Origin: Cyclobacteriaceae bacterium
GTDB taxonomy: Bacteria; Bacteroidota; Bacteroidia; Cytophagales; Cyclobacteriaceae
DNA: 64,000 bases
Reading direction: 5' to 3'
Assembly (NCBI GenBank): GCA_019638395.1
Contig: JAHBTX010000002.1
Location: 310,001 to 374,000, forward strand
Shown here: positions 52,706 to 61,950 of the stretch, piece after piece
How positions within the stretch are numbered: position 1 is the first letter of the stretch
Layout: the number at the start of each line of letters is the position of its first letter
Program-made: the position numbers and the translations under genes
The notes under the pieces: model-generated
Databases searched by the model: none
Told to the model about the DNA's origin: nothing
What the model saw: the letters and a program-made list of their open reading frames with translations, nothing else

Positions 52706-54442
52706 TTGTTGAAGCATATTCGTCTATATAGTTTAATAATTTGCCTGCTGATCGTGCACGCTTCTGTTGCGCAAAAACGCAAGCCTGCAGAAACAAAATC
52801 AGAAAGCCTGCGCCTGCGCGAGGCAGAGTTTGCATTTACGGAAGGACAAAAATTTTTTGTGTTGGAGGATTACTCCAAAGCCCTGTTGTATTTTCAAAAG
52901 GCGGCCGAACTTGCACCCGAAAATGCAACCATTCATTATAAAATTGCTGAAGTATGGGCAAAGGGCGTTAAAGATGAAGATCAGCTACAGGCGGCTGTAA
53001 GTATTGAAAATGCACTGCGGTTAGAAAAGAAAAACAAATACTTTTATTTATTAGCATCCACTATCTATGCCGGCCGCAATCAGTTCGACAAAGCAACGGC
53101 TGCACTCGAAACTATGTTGAAAGAAGTGAAAGGCACAGAAGAACATTTATTTGAGTTAGCAGCTTTATACCTGTATGCCAAACGCGAAGATGACGCCCTT
53201 AAAACCTACACACGTGCCGAAGCAGCACTTGGCATAAGTGAAATTTCTTCGCTACAAAAACAACGTATTTATTTAGATAAAGGCAAGATTAACGATGCCT
53301 TGGCCGAAGGCGAAAAACTGATGTTGGCATTCCCGGACGAACCCCGGTATGCAATGGGCTATGCAGAACTTTTGGCACAAACCGGTAACCGAAACCAGGC
53401 AATAACCACACTTGAAAAATATCTGTATGACAATAATGAAGCGGGTTCTGTTAAAATGTTATTGGCCGGTTTGTACCGCGATAGTGGCCAACAAGAAAAA
53501 TCGCACCAATTGGTGTGGCAGGTAATACAAGACCCACAGGTAAACCTGGATAGCAAACTGCTGATGGTAAGTACCTACAGTGCCCAGCTTGCGCAAAAAA
53601 ATTCAAATCCTTCGCTGGAGAAATTTTTACTGGAACTTATAAAGCGACTGGAAACAGACTACCCAACTGATGCCAACGTAAATATTGTGGCAGCCGATGT
53701 GTGGATGAGCCTACATCGTAATGACGAAGCCATACTAAAATACCGGCAAGCCGTACATGGCGGTACCAGTAACTACGAGGCCTGGCAAAACCTGCTCTAC
53801 CTGGAGTCACAAACCAATCAATTAGATAGTTTACTACACCACGCAGAAAGTGCGCTCGAATTGTTTCCTAACCAAAGTATGGTTTATTACTTCCATGGCT
53901 TTGGATTGTTAAAAAAGAAACAATATCGCGAAGCCGCTTATGCCTTGGAGCAAGCCAAAAAACTTTCTGCCTCCAACCCTGCTTTTGTAAGCGACCTGAA
54001 TACCTTATTAGGCGATTGCTACAATGGTGCTAAAGAATATTCAAAATCAGATAAAGCATATGAAGAAGCTTTGGCCTATAACCCCGGCAACGATATAGTT
54101 TTGAACAACTACAGTTACTACTTGGCCTTACGCGGAGAAAATCTGGATAAAGCCGAAAAAATGGCTGCTCAATTAATCAAGGCCCACCCAACCAATTCAT
54201 CATACTTAGATACCTACGCCTGGGTATTGTTTACGCAAGGCAAATACAAAGAAGCCCGTAAAATAATGGAGAAGGTAGTACAGGGCGAATCCGTATCGGC
54301 CACCCATTGGGAACATTATGGCGACATCTTATTTAAGCTGGGCGAAGTAGATAATGCTGTTAAACATTGGCAAAAAGCACGCGAGAGCAGTGCCGACCAT
54401 ACCCGCCTGGATAAAAAAATTAACAACCGAAGGCTAAATTAA
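52706..54442 (+). CDS. Secreted TPR-repeat protein
   Basis: This is about 578 residues from a TTG at 52706 (or 52709), one base after the upstream stop. A longer frame to 52640 would start inside the nucleotidyltransferase gene and was not used. The N-terminus HIRLYSLIICLLIVHASVAQ is a signal peptide. The rest is tandem TPR units, for example EDYSKALLYFQKAAELAPEN, then GNRNQAITTLEKYLYD and YAWVLFTQGKYKEARKIMEK near the C-terminus. It is a periplasmic scaffold in a conserved envelope operon. Its partner is unknown. The TTG start at an operon junction suggests translational coupling. Confidence 0.85.
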   Translation: MLKHIRLYSLIICLLIVHASVAQKRKPAETKSESLRLREAEFAFTEGQKFFVLEDYSKALLYFQKAAELAPENATIHYKIAEVWAKGVKDEDQLQAAVSIENALRLEKKNKYFYLLASTIYAGRNQFDKATAALETMLKEVKGTEEHLFELAALYLYAKREDDALKTYTRAEAALGISEISSLQKQRIYLDKGKINDALAEGEKLMLAFPDEPRYAMGYAELLAQTGNRNQAITTLEKYLYDNNEAGSVKMLLAGLYRDSGQQEKSHQLVWQVIQDPQVNLDSKLLMVSTYSAQLAQKNSNPSLEKFLLELIKRLETDYPTDANVNIVAADVWMSLHRNDEAILKYRQAVHGGTSNYEAWQNLLYLESQTNQLDSLLHHAESALELFPNQSMVYYFHGFGLLKKKQYREAAYALEQAKKLSASNPAFVSDLNTLLGDCYNGAKEYSKSDKAYEEALAYNPGNDIVLNNYSYYLALRGENLDKAEKMAAQLIKAHPTNSSYLDTYAWVLFTQGKYKEARKIMEKVVQGESVSATHWEHYGDILFKLGEVDNAVKHWQKARESSADHTRLDKKINNRRLN

Positions 54443-54480
54443 ATTACCTTTGGTCGGCTTTAATTTTTTGATTTTTATAC

Positions 54481-55236
54481 ATGCGTAATCTTGTTTTACT
54501 CTTTGGCCTGGCGTTGCTGTTACATTTACAGGCATGCCAACGCAAAGCGGTGCCCATGCTATCCATGCCCGATGCAATCAAAACAGTTGATGTTGAAGAA
54601 ATAGATTTTGGTTACATGCACGGTAAAGCCCGCATGGTATTTCGCGATGATAAACGCGAGCGCGAAGTAAAGGCCAATATCCGTATCCGCAAGGATAGTG
54701 TAATCTGGATGACGTTTTCGGTAGTAGGTGTGCAGGGTGGCAAGGCACTCATCAACCGAGATTCTATTACAGTAGTAAGCAATGTGGATAAAGAATATTA
54801 TGTGTTCGATTACAAGGAACTATCCAATCGTTTTAACTTCGAAATAAACTATAGCGTATTAGAGGCTGCCATGCTGGGAAACCTCATTCGTGCCAAAGAA
54901 CCAACAGACGAGATTGGGCGGAACGGAAATTTTGATGTTTTACTACAACACGAAAACACTGTAACCATTAAAAGCCTCATTAACCCTGTTATAAAAAAAA
55001 TTGAAAAAGTAGAACTGGTTGAATCTAACACCAACAATAAACTTATGTTGGAGTATGCCAACTTTCAGCCATTAGGCGAGAAAAACCTCCCCTACAACGG
55101 AGTGGTGAGCGTGTTTTATAAAACAACAGCCGGTTTAATTAATAACACCATTACTTTCGAGTATAATAAAATTGAAATTGGTGATAAGGAATTGAAGTTT
55201 CCGTTCAATATCCCCAAGCGCTATGACCGCAGGTAA
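54481..55236 (+). CDS. DUF4292 lipoprotein
   Basis: This 251-residue lipoprotein has a signal peptide ending LLLHLQACQRK, with the lipobox Cys at about residue 19. It is followed by a beta-rich domain with GYMHGKARMVFRDDKRERE (about 44-62) and VIWMTFSVVGVQGGKALIN (about 74-92). The pattern is that of DUF4292, which is distantly like LolA/LolB lipoprotein-carrier folds. It is probably in the periplasm, anchored to the inner or outer membrane. Its gene overlaps the EnvC-like gene by 14 bases. Precise function is unknown. Confidence 0.88.
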   Translation: MRNLVLLFGLALLLHLQACQRKAVPMLSMPDAIKTVDVEEIDFGYMHGKARMVFRDDKREREVKANIRIRKDSVIWMTFSVVGVQGGKALINRDSITVVSNVDKEYYVFDYKELSNRFNFEINYSVLEAAMLGNLIRAKEPTDEIGRNGNFDVLLQHENTVTIKSLINPVIKKIEKVELVESNTNNKLMLEYANFQPLGEKNLPYNGVVSVFYKTTAGLINNTITFEYNKIEIGDKELKFPFNIPKRYDRR

Positions 55237-56428
55237 ACTTTTTGCGTTTGCGTTTTTGTTAGTGGGTTTTTCAGTCTCAGCCCAAAAATCCAAGACCCAA
55301 CTTCAGCGCGAAAAGCAACTTAACCTTGAAAAAATAAAAGAAACCGAACGGATTCTGGAAGAAACCGGTGAGCAAAAGAAAAACTCGCTGGGTGAATTAA
55401 GTGCCCTCAACCAACGCATTGCACAACAGGAATCATTAATTAAATCTATTCAAAACGAGGTTTCGTTGTTGGATTACGACATCAGCGAAAACAACCAGAT
55501 AATTGATGCGCTGGAGCGCGACCTCAAAAAATTAAAAGAAGAATACGCAGCCATGTTGTTTGCTGCACAAAAGGCAAGTGGCAAAGTTGATAAGCTCACC
55601 TTTTTATTCTCGGCTCAATCATTCGATCAGATGATGATGCGCCTGAAGTACATGGAACAATATGGAAAAGCCCGGCAAGATCAAGCTGTAGCCATTGAAA
55701 AAGTACAAGGCATTTTAAAAGAACAGGTTCGGGTAACGCAAGTAAAACGAACTGAAAAAAATGAATTGCTTAATGAAGAGTTGAAAGAAAATCGTGCCCT
55801 CACCAACCTGAAACAACAACAACGTACACTGGTACGCAACCTCGAAAAGCAGGAAAAGCAATTGCGCAAAGATTTGGAAACCTCACGCAAAGCCATTGCC
55901 GAATTAGATAACCTAATCGCTAAAATCATTAAAGAAGAAATGGAGAAAGCAGCCCGCGAAGCCCGTGAACGCGAACGCAACAAAAGCGGCCGCGAAGTAT
56001 CAGAAGCAGCCATTGCCCTCTCGGCCTCCTTTGCCGATAACAAAAATAAATTTCCCTGGCCTGTGTCTGGATTTGTATCGCAAGGGTTTGGTCGCCAGGC
56101 ACACCCGGTGCTTAAAGGAATTATTATTCAAAACGATGGCGTGAACATTCAAACACGTAACAACGAAGAGGTACATGTTCTCTTTAATGGCCAGGTGAGC
56201 GCAGTTTCACCAACCCCTGGATTAGGTATGACCATCATTGTAAAACATGGTGATTTTTTTACTGTATATACAGGCGTTAAAGACATTGCCGTTAAACAAG
56301 GACAAACGGTCTCCACCAATCAGGTATTGGGTAAAGTTCAGTCCAATGCCGATGGCATTTCCGAGCTTCGGTTTCAGATTCGGAAGAACTTTGATGCCCT
56401 CAACCCGCAGGAATGGCTTCGAAATTAG
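55223..56428 (+). CDS. EnvC-like murein hydrolase activator with degenerate M23 domain
   Basis: This 401-residue protein has a signal peptide (about 1-20, FAFAFLLVGFSVSAQ) and a long coiled-coil (about 22-245). The C-terminal LytM/M23 domain (about 270-400) starts NKFPWPVSGFVSQGFGRQAH and includes LKGIIIQNDGVNIQTRNNEE, GQVSAVSPTPGLGMTIIVKH and SELRFQIRKNFDALNPQEWL. The zinc-binding HxxxD and HxH motifs of active M23 enzymes are not intact (NDGVN replaces the Hx3D part and YTGVKD replaces the Y-x-H region), so it should activate amidases rather than cut peptidoglycan itself, as in E. coli EnvC. It begins inside the end of the DUF4292 gene. Confidence 0.9.
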   Translation: MTAGKLFAFAFLLVGFSVSAQKSKTQLQREKQLNLEKIKETERILEETGEQKKNSLGELSALNQRIAQQESLIKSIQNEVSLLDYDISENNQIIDALERDLKKLKEEYAAMLFAAQKASGKVDKLTFLFSAQSFDQMMMRLKYMEQYGKARQDQAVAIEKVQGILKEQVRVTQVKRTEKNELLNEELKENRALTNLKQQQRTLVRNLEKQEKQLRKDLETSRKAIAELDNLIAKIIKEEMEKAAREARERERNKSGREVSEAAIALSASFADNKNKFPWPVSGFVSQGFGRQAHPVLKGIIIQNDGVNIQTRNNEEVHVLFNGQVSAVSPTPGLGMTIIVKHGDFFTVYTGVKDIAVKQGQTVSTNQVLGKVQSNADGISELRFQIRKNFDALNPQEWLRN

Positions 56429-56537
56429 TTTAAGCGGCTAAAATCAGGGTTTTTCGATCGTATTATGGCATAACAAAAGTCCCTACAGCTATTCATTTAT
56501 TCATATTTATCTATCTTTACACTCTTAATATTTCACT

Positions 56538-56747
56538 ATGAGCGCAATTCTTTTGATCGGGATGCCCGGTATGGGCGAGTGGGTGGTAATCGGTTTATTC
56601 GTGCTGATTTTCTTTGGTGCAAAAAAAATTCCTGAGTTTGCAAAAGGTCTTGGTAAAGGCTTCCGCGAATTCAAAGATGCCGTTAAGGACGTAAAGAAAG
56701 AGGTGGATGATGCCGGTAAAGAAATACCGAAGATTGAAGAGAAGTAA
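56538..56747 (+). CDS. tatA: Twin-arginine translocase subunit TatA/E
   Basis: This 69-residue protein has a short periplasmic N-terminus, one membrane helix (about 12-28, GEWVVIGLFVLIFFGAKK), the conserved FGAKKIPEFAKGLGKGFREF hinge and amphipathic helix, and a charged tail. This is the pore-forming subunit of Tat protein export. It sits between the EnvC-like gene (109 bases upstream) and gatA (3 bases downstream). tatC is not in the window. Confidence 0.93.
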   Translation: MSAILLIGMPGMGEWVVIGLFVLIFFGAKKIPEFAKGLGKGFREFKDAVKDVKKEVDDAGKEIPKIEEK

Positions 56748-56750
56748 GCA

Positions 56751-58175
56751 TTGAATACCACTGCTAACGTAACACCTTCCCCCCCTCATTTTAGTAACGG
56801 CCAATCCTGTACGGATCGGGTTAACCGTTTTTTACAAAACATTGAATCTAAAAAACACCTCAATGCTTTTTTGAGTGTGTTTACCAACGAAGCACTTGAC
56901 CGCGCCCGTTTGATTGATGAAAAAATCAAACAGGGCACGGCAGGCAAGTTGGCTGGTCTTGTTGTAGGCATTAAAGATGTTTTAGCCTACGAAAATCATC
57001 CCCTGCAGGCCAGTAGTAAAATTTTAGACGGATTTATATCAAAGTTTACCGCTACGGCTGTTCAACGCCTGCTCAACGAAGATGCCATCATTATTGGTCG
57101 GCAAAACTGCGATGAGTTTGCCATGGGGTCTTCCAACGAAAACTCTGCATTTGGTGTTGTCTTAAATGACATCGATAATACCCGTGTGCCGGGTGGTTCA
57201 TCGGGCGGCTCGGCAGTAGCTGTAATGGCCGAGATGTGCGATGTGTCTCTTGGTTCTGATACAGGCGGTTCGGTTCGGCAACCTGCAGCCTTTTGTGGGC
57301 TTTATGGATTAAAACCAACTTACTCGCGCATTTCGCGGCATGGTTTGGTGGCATACGGTTCTTCTTTTGACTGCATCGGTATATTTTCCAAAAACTTAGA
57401 AACGATGGCCCGCGTATTGGAAGTAATTTCCGGTGCTGATGAATTTGACAGTACGGTTTCGCGCAAAGCGGTTCCTCCATTTGAAGAAGCTTTGCAACAA
57501 CCATCTAAAAAATTCAAAGTCGCCTTCCTGAGAGATGCCTTACAATCAGATGCTGTTCAACCGGAAATAAAATCTGCCCTTCAATTAAAAATAGATCAGT
57601 TAAAATCGGCCGGGCATACCGTGGAAGGAATTGATTTCGCATTAAGCGAATATGTTTTACCTACCTACTATATACTTGCCACAGCCGAAGCGAGTTCAAA
57701 CTTATCGCGCTATGATGGCGTGCGTTACGGGTACCGAAGCCCCCACACTACCGACTTGCAGTCGATGTATAAAAAAACGCGGGCCGAAGGATTTGGTAAG
57801 GAAGTACAACGTAGAATTTTATTAGGAACATTTGTATTAAGCGCCAGCTATTACGATGCATACTATACCAAAGCCCAAAAAGTAAGACGCCTGATTCGCG
57901 AACAAACGAAAAAAATCTTAACCCAATACGATTTTATCCTATCACCAACCACACCTACTACTGCATTTAAAATAGGTGAACATACCAGCAATCCGGTAGA
58001 AATGTATTTGGCTGATCTGTTTTCCGTTCATGCTAATGTGGCGGGCGTTCCGGCTATTTCGGTGCCGTGCGGCACAGACCATACAGGGTTACCCATTGGC
58101 CTTCAGATTACTGCCAATGATTTTGACGAGGCGGGGCTCTTTCAGTTCTCGAAGGTAATTCAGAACTTAGCGTAA
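56751..58175 (+). CDS. gatA: Asp-tRNA(Asn)/Glu-tRNA(Gln) amidotransferase subunit A
   Basis: This 474-residue amidase-signature protein is the glutaminase subunit of GatCAB, which amidates Glu-tRNA(Gln) and Asp-tRNA(Asn). The catalytic Lys is in AGLVVGIKDVLAYENHPLQA (about 65-84), and the Ser-cis-Ser pair in GGSSGGSAVAV and GSDTGGSVRQPAAFCGLYGL (about 144-183). It starts with TTG at 56751, three bases after the tatA stop. The N-terminus then has SFSEIQ-like spacing, although no ATG is available. gatB and gatC are not in the window. Confidence 0.93.
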   Translation: MNTTANVTPSPPHFSNGQSCTDRVNRFLQNIESKKHLNAFLSVFTNEALDRARLIDEKIKQGTAGKLAGLVVGIKDVLAYENHPLQASSKILDGFISKFTATAVQRLLNEDAIIIGRQNCDEFAMGSSNENSAFGVVLNDIDNTRVPGGSSGGSAVAVMAEMCDVSLGSDTGGSVRQPAAFCGLYGLKPTYSRISRHGLVAYGSSFDCIGIFSKNLETMARVLEVISGADEFDSTVSRKAVPPFEEALQQPSKKFKVAFLRDALQSDAVQPEIKSALQLKIDQLKSAGHTVEGIDFALSEYVLPTYYILATAEASSNLSRYDGVRYGYRSPHTTDLQSMYKKTRAEGFGKEVQRRILLGTFVLSASYYDAYYTKAQKVRRLIREQTKKILTQYDFILSPTTPTTAFKIGEHTSNPVEMYLADLFSVHANVAGVPAISVPCGTDHTGLPIGLQITANDFDEAGLFQFSKVIQNLA

Positions 58176-58202
58176 TTATAGCGGTTAGTTAACCCTTAAT
58201 AA

Positions 58203-59597
58203 ATGAAAGTATTTGTTGTTTTATTGAGTATTGTTGCCTTCCCCTTATGGGCACAAAATCCCCTGCCCGATACTTTGGCTATACCCTTAACGGATACACT
58301 TAATGTTATCGATGAAGCAGATACGGTAGAAATGATGCCGGTATTTCCAGCCGATGTAGAATTTATTCCCGGAGATGATACTCCAGAATTATTAAGCGAC
58401 AGACTTCTCTGCATTCAACAATACATTCCACTTACGTATAACACCACCGTACACGGCTTCATTGATTATTTCACGGTGCGTAACCGCGATTATACGCGGG
58501 CCATGCAACGCAAAAAGGATTTGTATTTTCCGTTGTTCGAAAAGTATCTCGAAAAATATAATCTGCCCGATGAATTAAAGTATTTATCCATTATTGAATC
58601 GGGGCTTAACCCCCGCGCGGTTTCACGTGCGCGGGCCGTTGGGTTATGGCAATTTATGCCAGGCACGGGCCGCTACTTTGGTTTACAAACCGATTGGTAT
58701 ATCGATGACAGAATGGATCCAGAAAAATCTACCGAAGCTGCTTGCCGCTATCTTAAACAACTGCATACCATTTTTGGCGATTGGGAACTTGCCCTTGCTG
58801 CATACAACTCTGGCCCCGGTACTGTGCGCAAAGCCGTACGAAAATCGGGTTATAAAAAATCTTTTTGGGAAGTTTATCCGCACCTGCCGCGCGAAACCCG
58901 CGCCTATGTACCTCAGTTCATTGCCATTATTTATGCTATGAACTATGCCGAACACCACAATATGCTTGAAACCGTTCGCGAAGAATTTCCTCCCTACGAT
59001 ACACTGGCTGTAAATCACCACTTACACTTGGGCACATTAGCCAAATTAACCGGCACCTGCCTGGAGGATTTGCAAAAATTAAATCCGGCTATACGGCACA
59101 ATATCATTCCCGGAAACGGCAAAACTTACACGGTAAAAATTCCCATCTATGCAAAAACAAATCTCGATTCGAATCGCGTTGCAATTCTGGATTCGGCTAT
59201 GCGCGTAGGTAAAAAAGAATCGGCTGTAATGATGTATGCCTCCGCCCCGGCCAATGGTGCAGCCACTGTATATAAAGTTGCACCTGGCGATGTACTGGGT
59301 GGTATTGCATTGCGGTTTAATGTAAGTGTGGGTGCGTTAAAAGAATGGAACAACTTAACATCCAACACCATTTATGCAGGCCAGAAACTCTATGTTTATG
59401 CCCCGGCTCAACAAATAGCAAAAAAAACAATAGAGCCGATTTTACTATCGCCCGATACAAAAACCTACATTGTACAACCAGGCGACACATTGTGGGATAT
59501 TTCGCGCAAAGCAGGGCTTACCGTTGAAAAAATTAAAAGTCTGAACAACCTGAAAAACAACAACCTGCAGCCGGGCCAAAAACTAATTGTAGGGTAG
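58203..59597 (+). CDS. MltD-like lytic transglycosylase with two LysM domains
   Basis: This 464-residue protein has a signal peptide (about 1-18, FVVLLSIVAFPLWAQ) and a family 1 lytic transglycosylase domain (about 120-260). That domain contains LSIIESGLNPRAVSRARAVG (catalytic Glu in ESGL), GLWQFMPGTGRYFGL and LALAAYNSGPGTVRKAV. Two C-terminal LysM repeats follow (about 350-395, VYKVAPGDVLGGIALRFNVS; and about 418-463, YIVQPGDTLWDISRKAG). It cleaves peptidoglycan glycan strands in the periplasm and binds through LysM. It follows gatA in the envelope operon. The first 100 residues are an unassigned acidic linker. Confidence 0.92.
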   Translation: MKVFVVLLSIVAFPLWAQNPLPDTLAIPLTDTLNVIDEADTVEMMPVFPADVEFIPGDDTPELLSDRLLCIQQYIPLTYNTTVHGFIDYFTVRNRDYTRAMQRKKDLYFPLFEKYLEKYNLPDELKYLSIIESGLNPRAVSRARAVGLWQFMPGTGRYFGLQTDWYIDDRMDPEKSTEAACRYLKQLHTIFGDWELALAAYNSGPGTVRKAVRKSGYKKSFWEVYPHLPRETRAYVPQFIAIIYAMNYAEHHNMLETVREEFPPYDTLAVNHHLHLGTLAKLTGTCLEDLQKLNPAIRHNIIPGNGKTYTVKIPIYAKTNLDSNRVAILDSAMRVGKKESAVMMYASAPANGAATVYKVAPGDVLGGIALRFNVSVGALKEWNNLTSNTIYAGQKLYVYAPAQQIAKKTIEPILLSPDTKTYIVQPGDTLWDISRKAGLTVEKIKSLNNLKNNNLQPGQKLIVG

Positions 59598-59656
59598 CTT
59601 GTTGTTTTATTGTGACGAATTAATCCATTCAGAATTACAAACGCATTAAATTTTGT

Positions 59657-60736
59657 ATGAAGTACGTACTGCCATTTCTGCTATTCATTGTTGTTGCCTG
59701 CATGGAGCCCGGCAGTAAAAACCTACCCCCCGCTTCTGGTAAATCGGGTGATATTTTTTTGATTATGGATTCGGTGCAGTGGAAAGGTCCTCTTGGCCGA
59801 ACCCTTGATTCTATCTTTAGAGCTGAAATGGAAGGCCTGCCACGCAAGGAGGCAATCTTTCACATGCGCTGGATTGACCCACGCAAACTAAATTTTGTTT
59901 TGAAGCAGCGTAGAAATTTGATTTTTGCAGTAACGTTTGATCAAAAAACCCAGGGAGCACGGCAAATCAGGGCCACTTTTACACCCGAATCGTTAGAACA
60001 ACTTAAAGCTAACCCTAACCTGTATAGCCAGAATGCACGTGATGTGTTCGCAAAAAATCAGGAAGTACTGTTTCTGTTTGCACAAACTGAAGCAGAGTTG
60101 ATTCAGTACATACAAGCCAACAGCAATAAGATGGTGGAGTACTTTAATCAACGCGAGCGCGAGCGGTTAACCACTTCGCTCTATAAATCGGGCCAACCCA
60201 AAGGTATTGCGCCAATGCTGCGCAAAGAGTTTAAGTGCGAAATGAAAATTCCGTTCGGGTATCAACTGGTACAGCAGGAATCGGATTTTTTCTGGGCGCG
60301 ACAAATCAATCCGTACGATGATAAAGATGTTTTTATTGCACGAAAAAAATATACTTCGCAAGCACAGTTTCAACGCGATAGCCTGATAGCATTTCGCGAT
60401 GCAATCTGCAAGCAATATCTGTTCGAAGATCCTGAGCGCCCCGAAACACACTTGCTGACAGAAACCACGGTGTTGCATAAACCCATTCTAACACGCGAGC
60501 TATCCTTCAATAAAAAATTTGCTGTAGAAATGAAGGGTTTGTGGAAAACAAACAACCTAACCATGGGCGGACCTTTTTTGTCGTTTGCATTTGTAGATGA
60601 AGCCCAGGGTATGTTTTACTATATTGAAGGCTTTACTTTTTCACCTGGTAAAGATCAGCGCGAGATCATGCGTGAGTTGGAAACCATACTTTACACCTTT
60701 AAAACGAGTAGCGAGATTGAACCAGCCAAAGACTAA
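59657..60736 (+). CDS. DUF4837 lipoprotein
   Basis: This 359-residue lipoprotein has the lipobox VVAC (Cys about residue 15, MKYVLPFLLFIVVACMEPGS). The mature part contains GDIFLIMDSVQWKGPLGRTL (about 32-51), IFHMRWIDPRKLNFVLKQRR and FKCEMKIPFGYQLVQQESDF, the features of DUF4837, a family largely restricted to Bacteroidota with no known reaction. It is the last plus-strand gene of the operon and converges with the threonine dehydrogenase gene, 70 bases away. Confidence 0.87.
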   Translation: MKYVLPFLLFIVVACMEPGSKNLPPASGKSGDIFLIMDSVQWKGPLGRTLDSIFRAEMEGLPRKEAIFHMRWIDPRKLNFVLKQRRNLIFAVTFDQKTQGARQIRATFTPESLEQLKANPNLYSQNARDVFAKNQEVLFLFAQTEAELIQYIQANSNKMVEYFNQRERERLTTSLYKSGQPKGIAPMLRKEFKCEMKIPFGYQLVQQESDFFWARQINPYDDKDVFIARKKYTSQAQFQRDSLIAFRDAICKQYLFEDPERPETHLLTETTVLHKPILTRELSFNKKFAVEMKGLWKTNNLTMGGPFLSFAFVDEAQGMFYYIEGFTFSPGKDQREIMRELETILYTFKTSSEIEPAKD

Positions 60737-60806
60737 GAACAGAATTTAGTAAACTATTGATGATTGATCTTATTTGAAAGAGGAGTTACGCAACCGAATA
60801 TAGTAA

Positions 60807-61766
60807 CTATTGAAACAACTCCGGGTGCTTCACCAGATTTTCAAGAATATCCCTTGTCATCTCCTCCAATCCAAACTGATGCTGCCAACCCCAATCCTGT
60901 CGTGCAGGGGAATCGTCAATTGATTTAGGCCAGCTATCGGCAATGGCTTGTCGGAAATCCGGTTTGTACGAAATCTCAAATTCCGGAATGTGTTTCTTAA
61001 TAGTAGCCGCAACTTGTGCCGGACAAAAGCTCATGGCACCAATATTATAGCTTGAACGGATTTTTACTTTCTCAGCCGGAGCTTCCATTAAATCCAATGT
61101 GGCTTTAACGGCATCATCCATATACATCATGGGCAAATACGTATCGGCAGCCAGAAAGCACTCGTATTTTTTTTCTTTAATGGCTTTGAAATAAATATCC
61201 ACCGCATAATCGGTAGTGCCGCCACCGGGTGGGGTTTTGTATCCAATCAAACCCGGATATCGCAAGCTGCGCACATCCACACCATATCTTCTGAAATAAT
61301 ATTCGCACCATAACTCGCCCGCCAGCTTGGTAATCCCATACACCGTGGTGGGATCCATAATAGTATCCTGAGGCGTGTTTTGTTTAGGTGTAGTTGGGCC
61401 AAACGCTGCAATTGAACTTGGCCAATACACTTTGTGCAGTTTTAATTCATGGGCAGCTTCCAACACAAAGAGTAAACTCTCCATGTTTAACTTCCACGCC
61501 CAGCGCGGATCTTTTTCACCTGTGGCCGAAAGCAAGGCGGCTAAATGATAAACCTGGGTAACTTCGTGCTTGCGCAGAAGTTCAAACAACTTGTCGCGCT
61601 GAAGCACATCAAATTTTTCGTACGGACCTTCTTTTAAAATACCCTGAGCATCTTTTATGTCAGAAGCAATTACATTCTCTTGGCCGTAAATTCTCCATAG
61701 ACCTTGGGTTAGCTCAGAACCTAATTGCCCACCGGCTCCAATCAATAATACTTTGGTTTTCTTCAT
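60807..61766 (-). CDS. tdh: SDR-type L-threonine 3-dehydrogenase
   Basis: This 319-residue NAD-dependent extended SDR starts VLLIGAGGQLGSELTQGLWR. It carries the diagnostic block SSIAAFGPTTPKQNTPQDTI (about 116-135), TVYGITKLAGELWCEYYFRR (Tyr-x3-Lys, about 141-160) and YGVDVRSLRYPGLIGYKTPP of the SDR-type threonine dehydrogenase. It oxidises L-threonine to 2-amino-3-oxobutyrate, which leads to glycine and acetyl-CoA, and is unrelated to the zinc-containing TDH of E. coli. It is a single gene, upstream of which lie two hairpin elements. Confidence 0.93.
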   Translation of the reverse strand: MKKTKVLLIGAGGQLGSELTQGLWRIYGQENVIASDIKDAQGILKEGPYEKFDVLQRDKLFELLRKHEVTQVYHLAALLSATGEKDPRWAWKLNMESLLFVLEAAHELKLHKVYWPSSIAAFGPTTPKQNTPQDTIMDPTTVYGITKLAGELWCEYYFRRYGVDVRSLRYPGLIGYKTPPGGGTTDYAVDIYFKAIKEKKYECFLAADTYLPMMYMDDAVKATLDLMEAPAEKVKIRSSYNIGAMSFCPAQVAATIKKHIPEFEISYKPDFRQAIADSWPKSIDDSPARQDWGWQHQFGLEEMTRDILENLVKHPELFQ

Positions 61767-61863
61767 ACGAAAAATATGGGTGCGAAGATAGGAAAATTGC
61801 CCTCACCCCATCCTGTTTGCGTTACAGTTGTATCTCCGACCCAACGGATGAAGTATTTGAATG

Positions 61864-61893
61864 ATGAAGTCAGGTTTTTCAACCTGACTTCAT
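61864..61893. repeat. Hairpin between the hydrolase and threonine dehydrogenase genes
   Basis: ATGAAGTCAGGTT (61864-61876), TTTC loop, AACCTGACTTCAT (61881-61893). Perfect 13-bp stem. It lies downstream of the minus-strand hydrolase gene and may act as a terminator. Confidence 0.75.
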
Positions 61894-61899
61894 TGAGTT

Positions 61900-61946
61900 A
61901 GGCGTCTGACGGCTGTTAACAGAAGTGTAAAAGCCGTCTGACGCCT
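61900..61946. repeat. Dispersed inverted repeat element, copy 2
   Basis: AGGCGTCTGACGGCT (61900-61914) faces AGCCGTCTGACGCCT (61932-61946) over a 17-base loop, with one central mismatch between arms. The sequence and loop size match copy 1 at 39294-39340. It lies 4 bases from the stop of the hydrolase gene. Confidence 0.8.
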
Positions 61947-61950
61947 ATTA

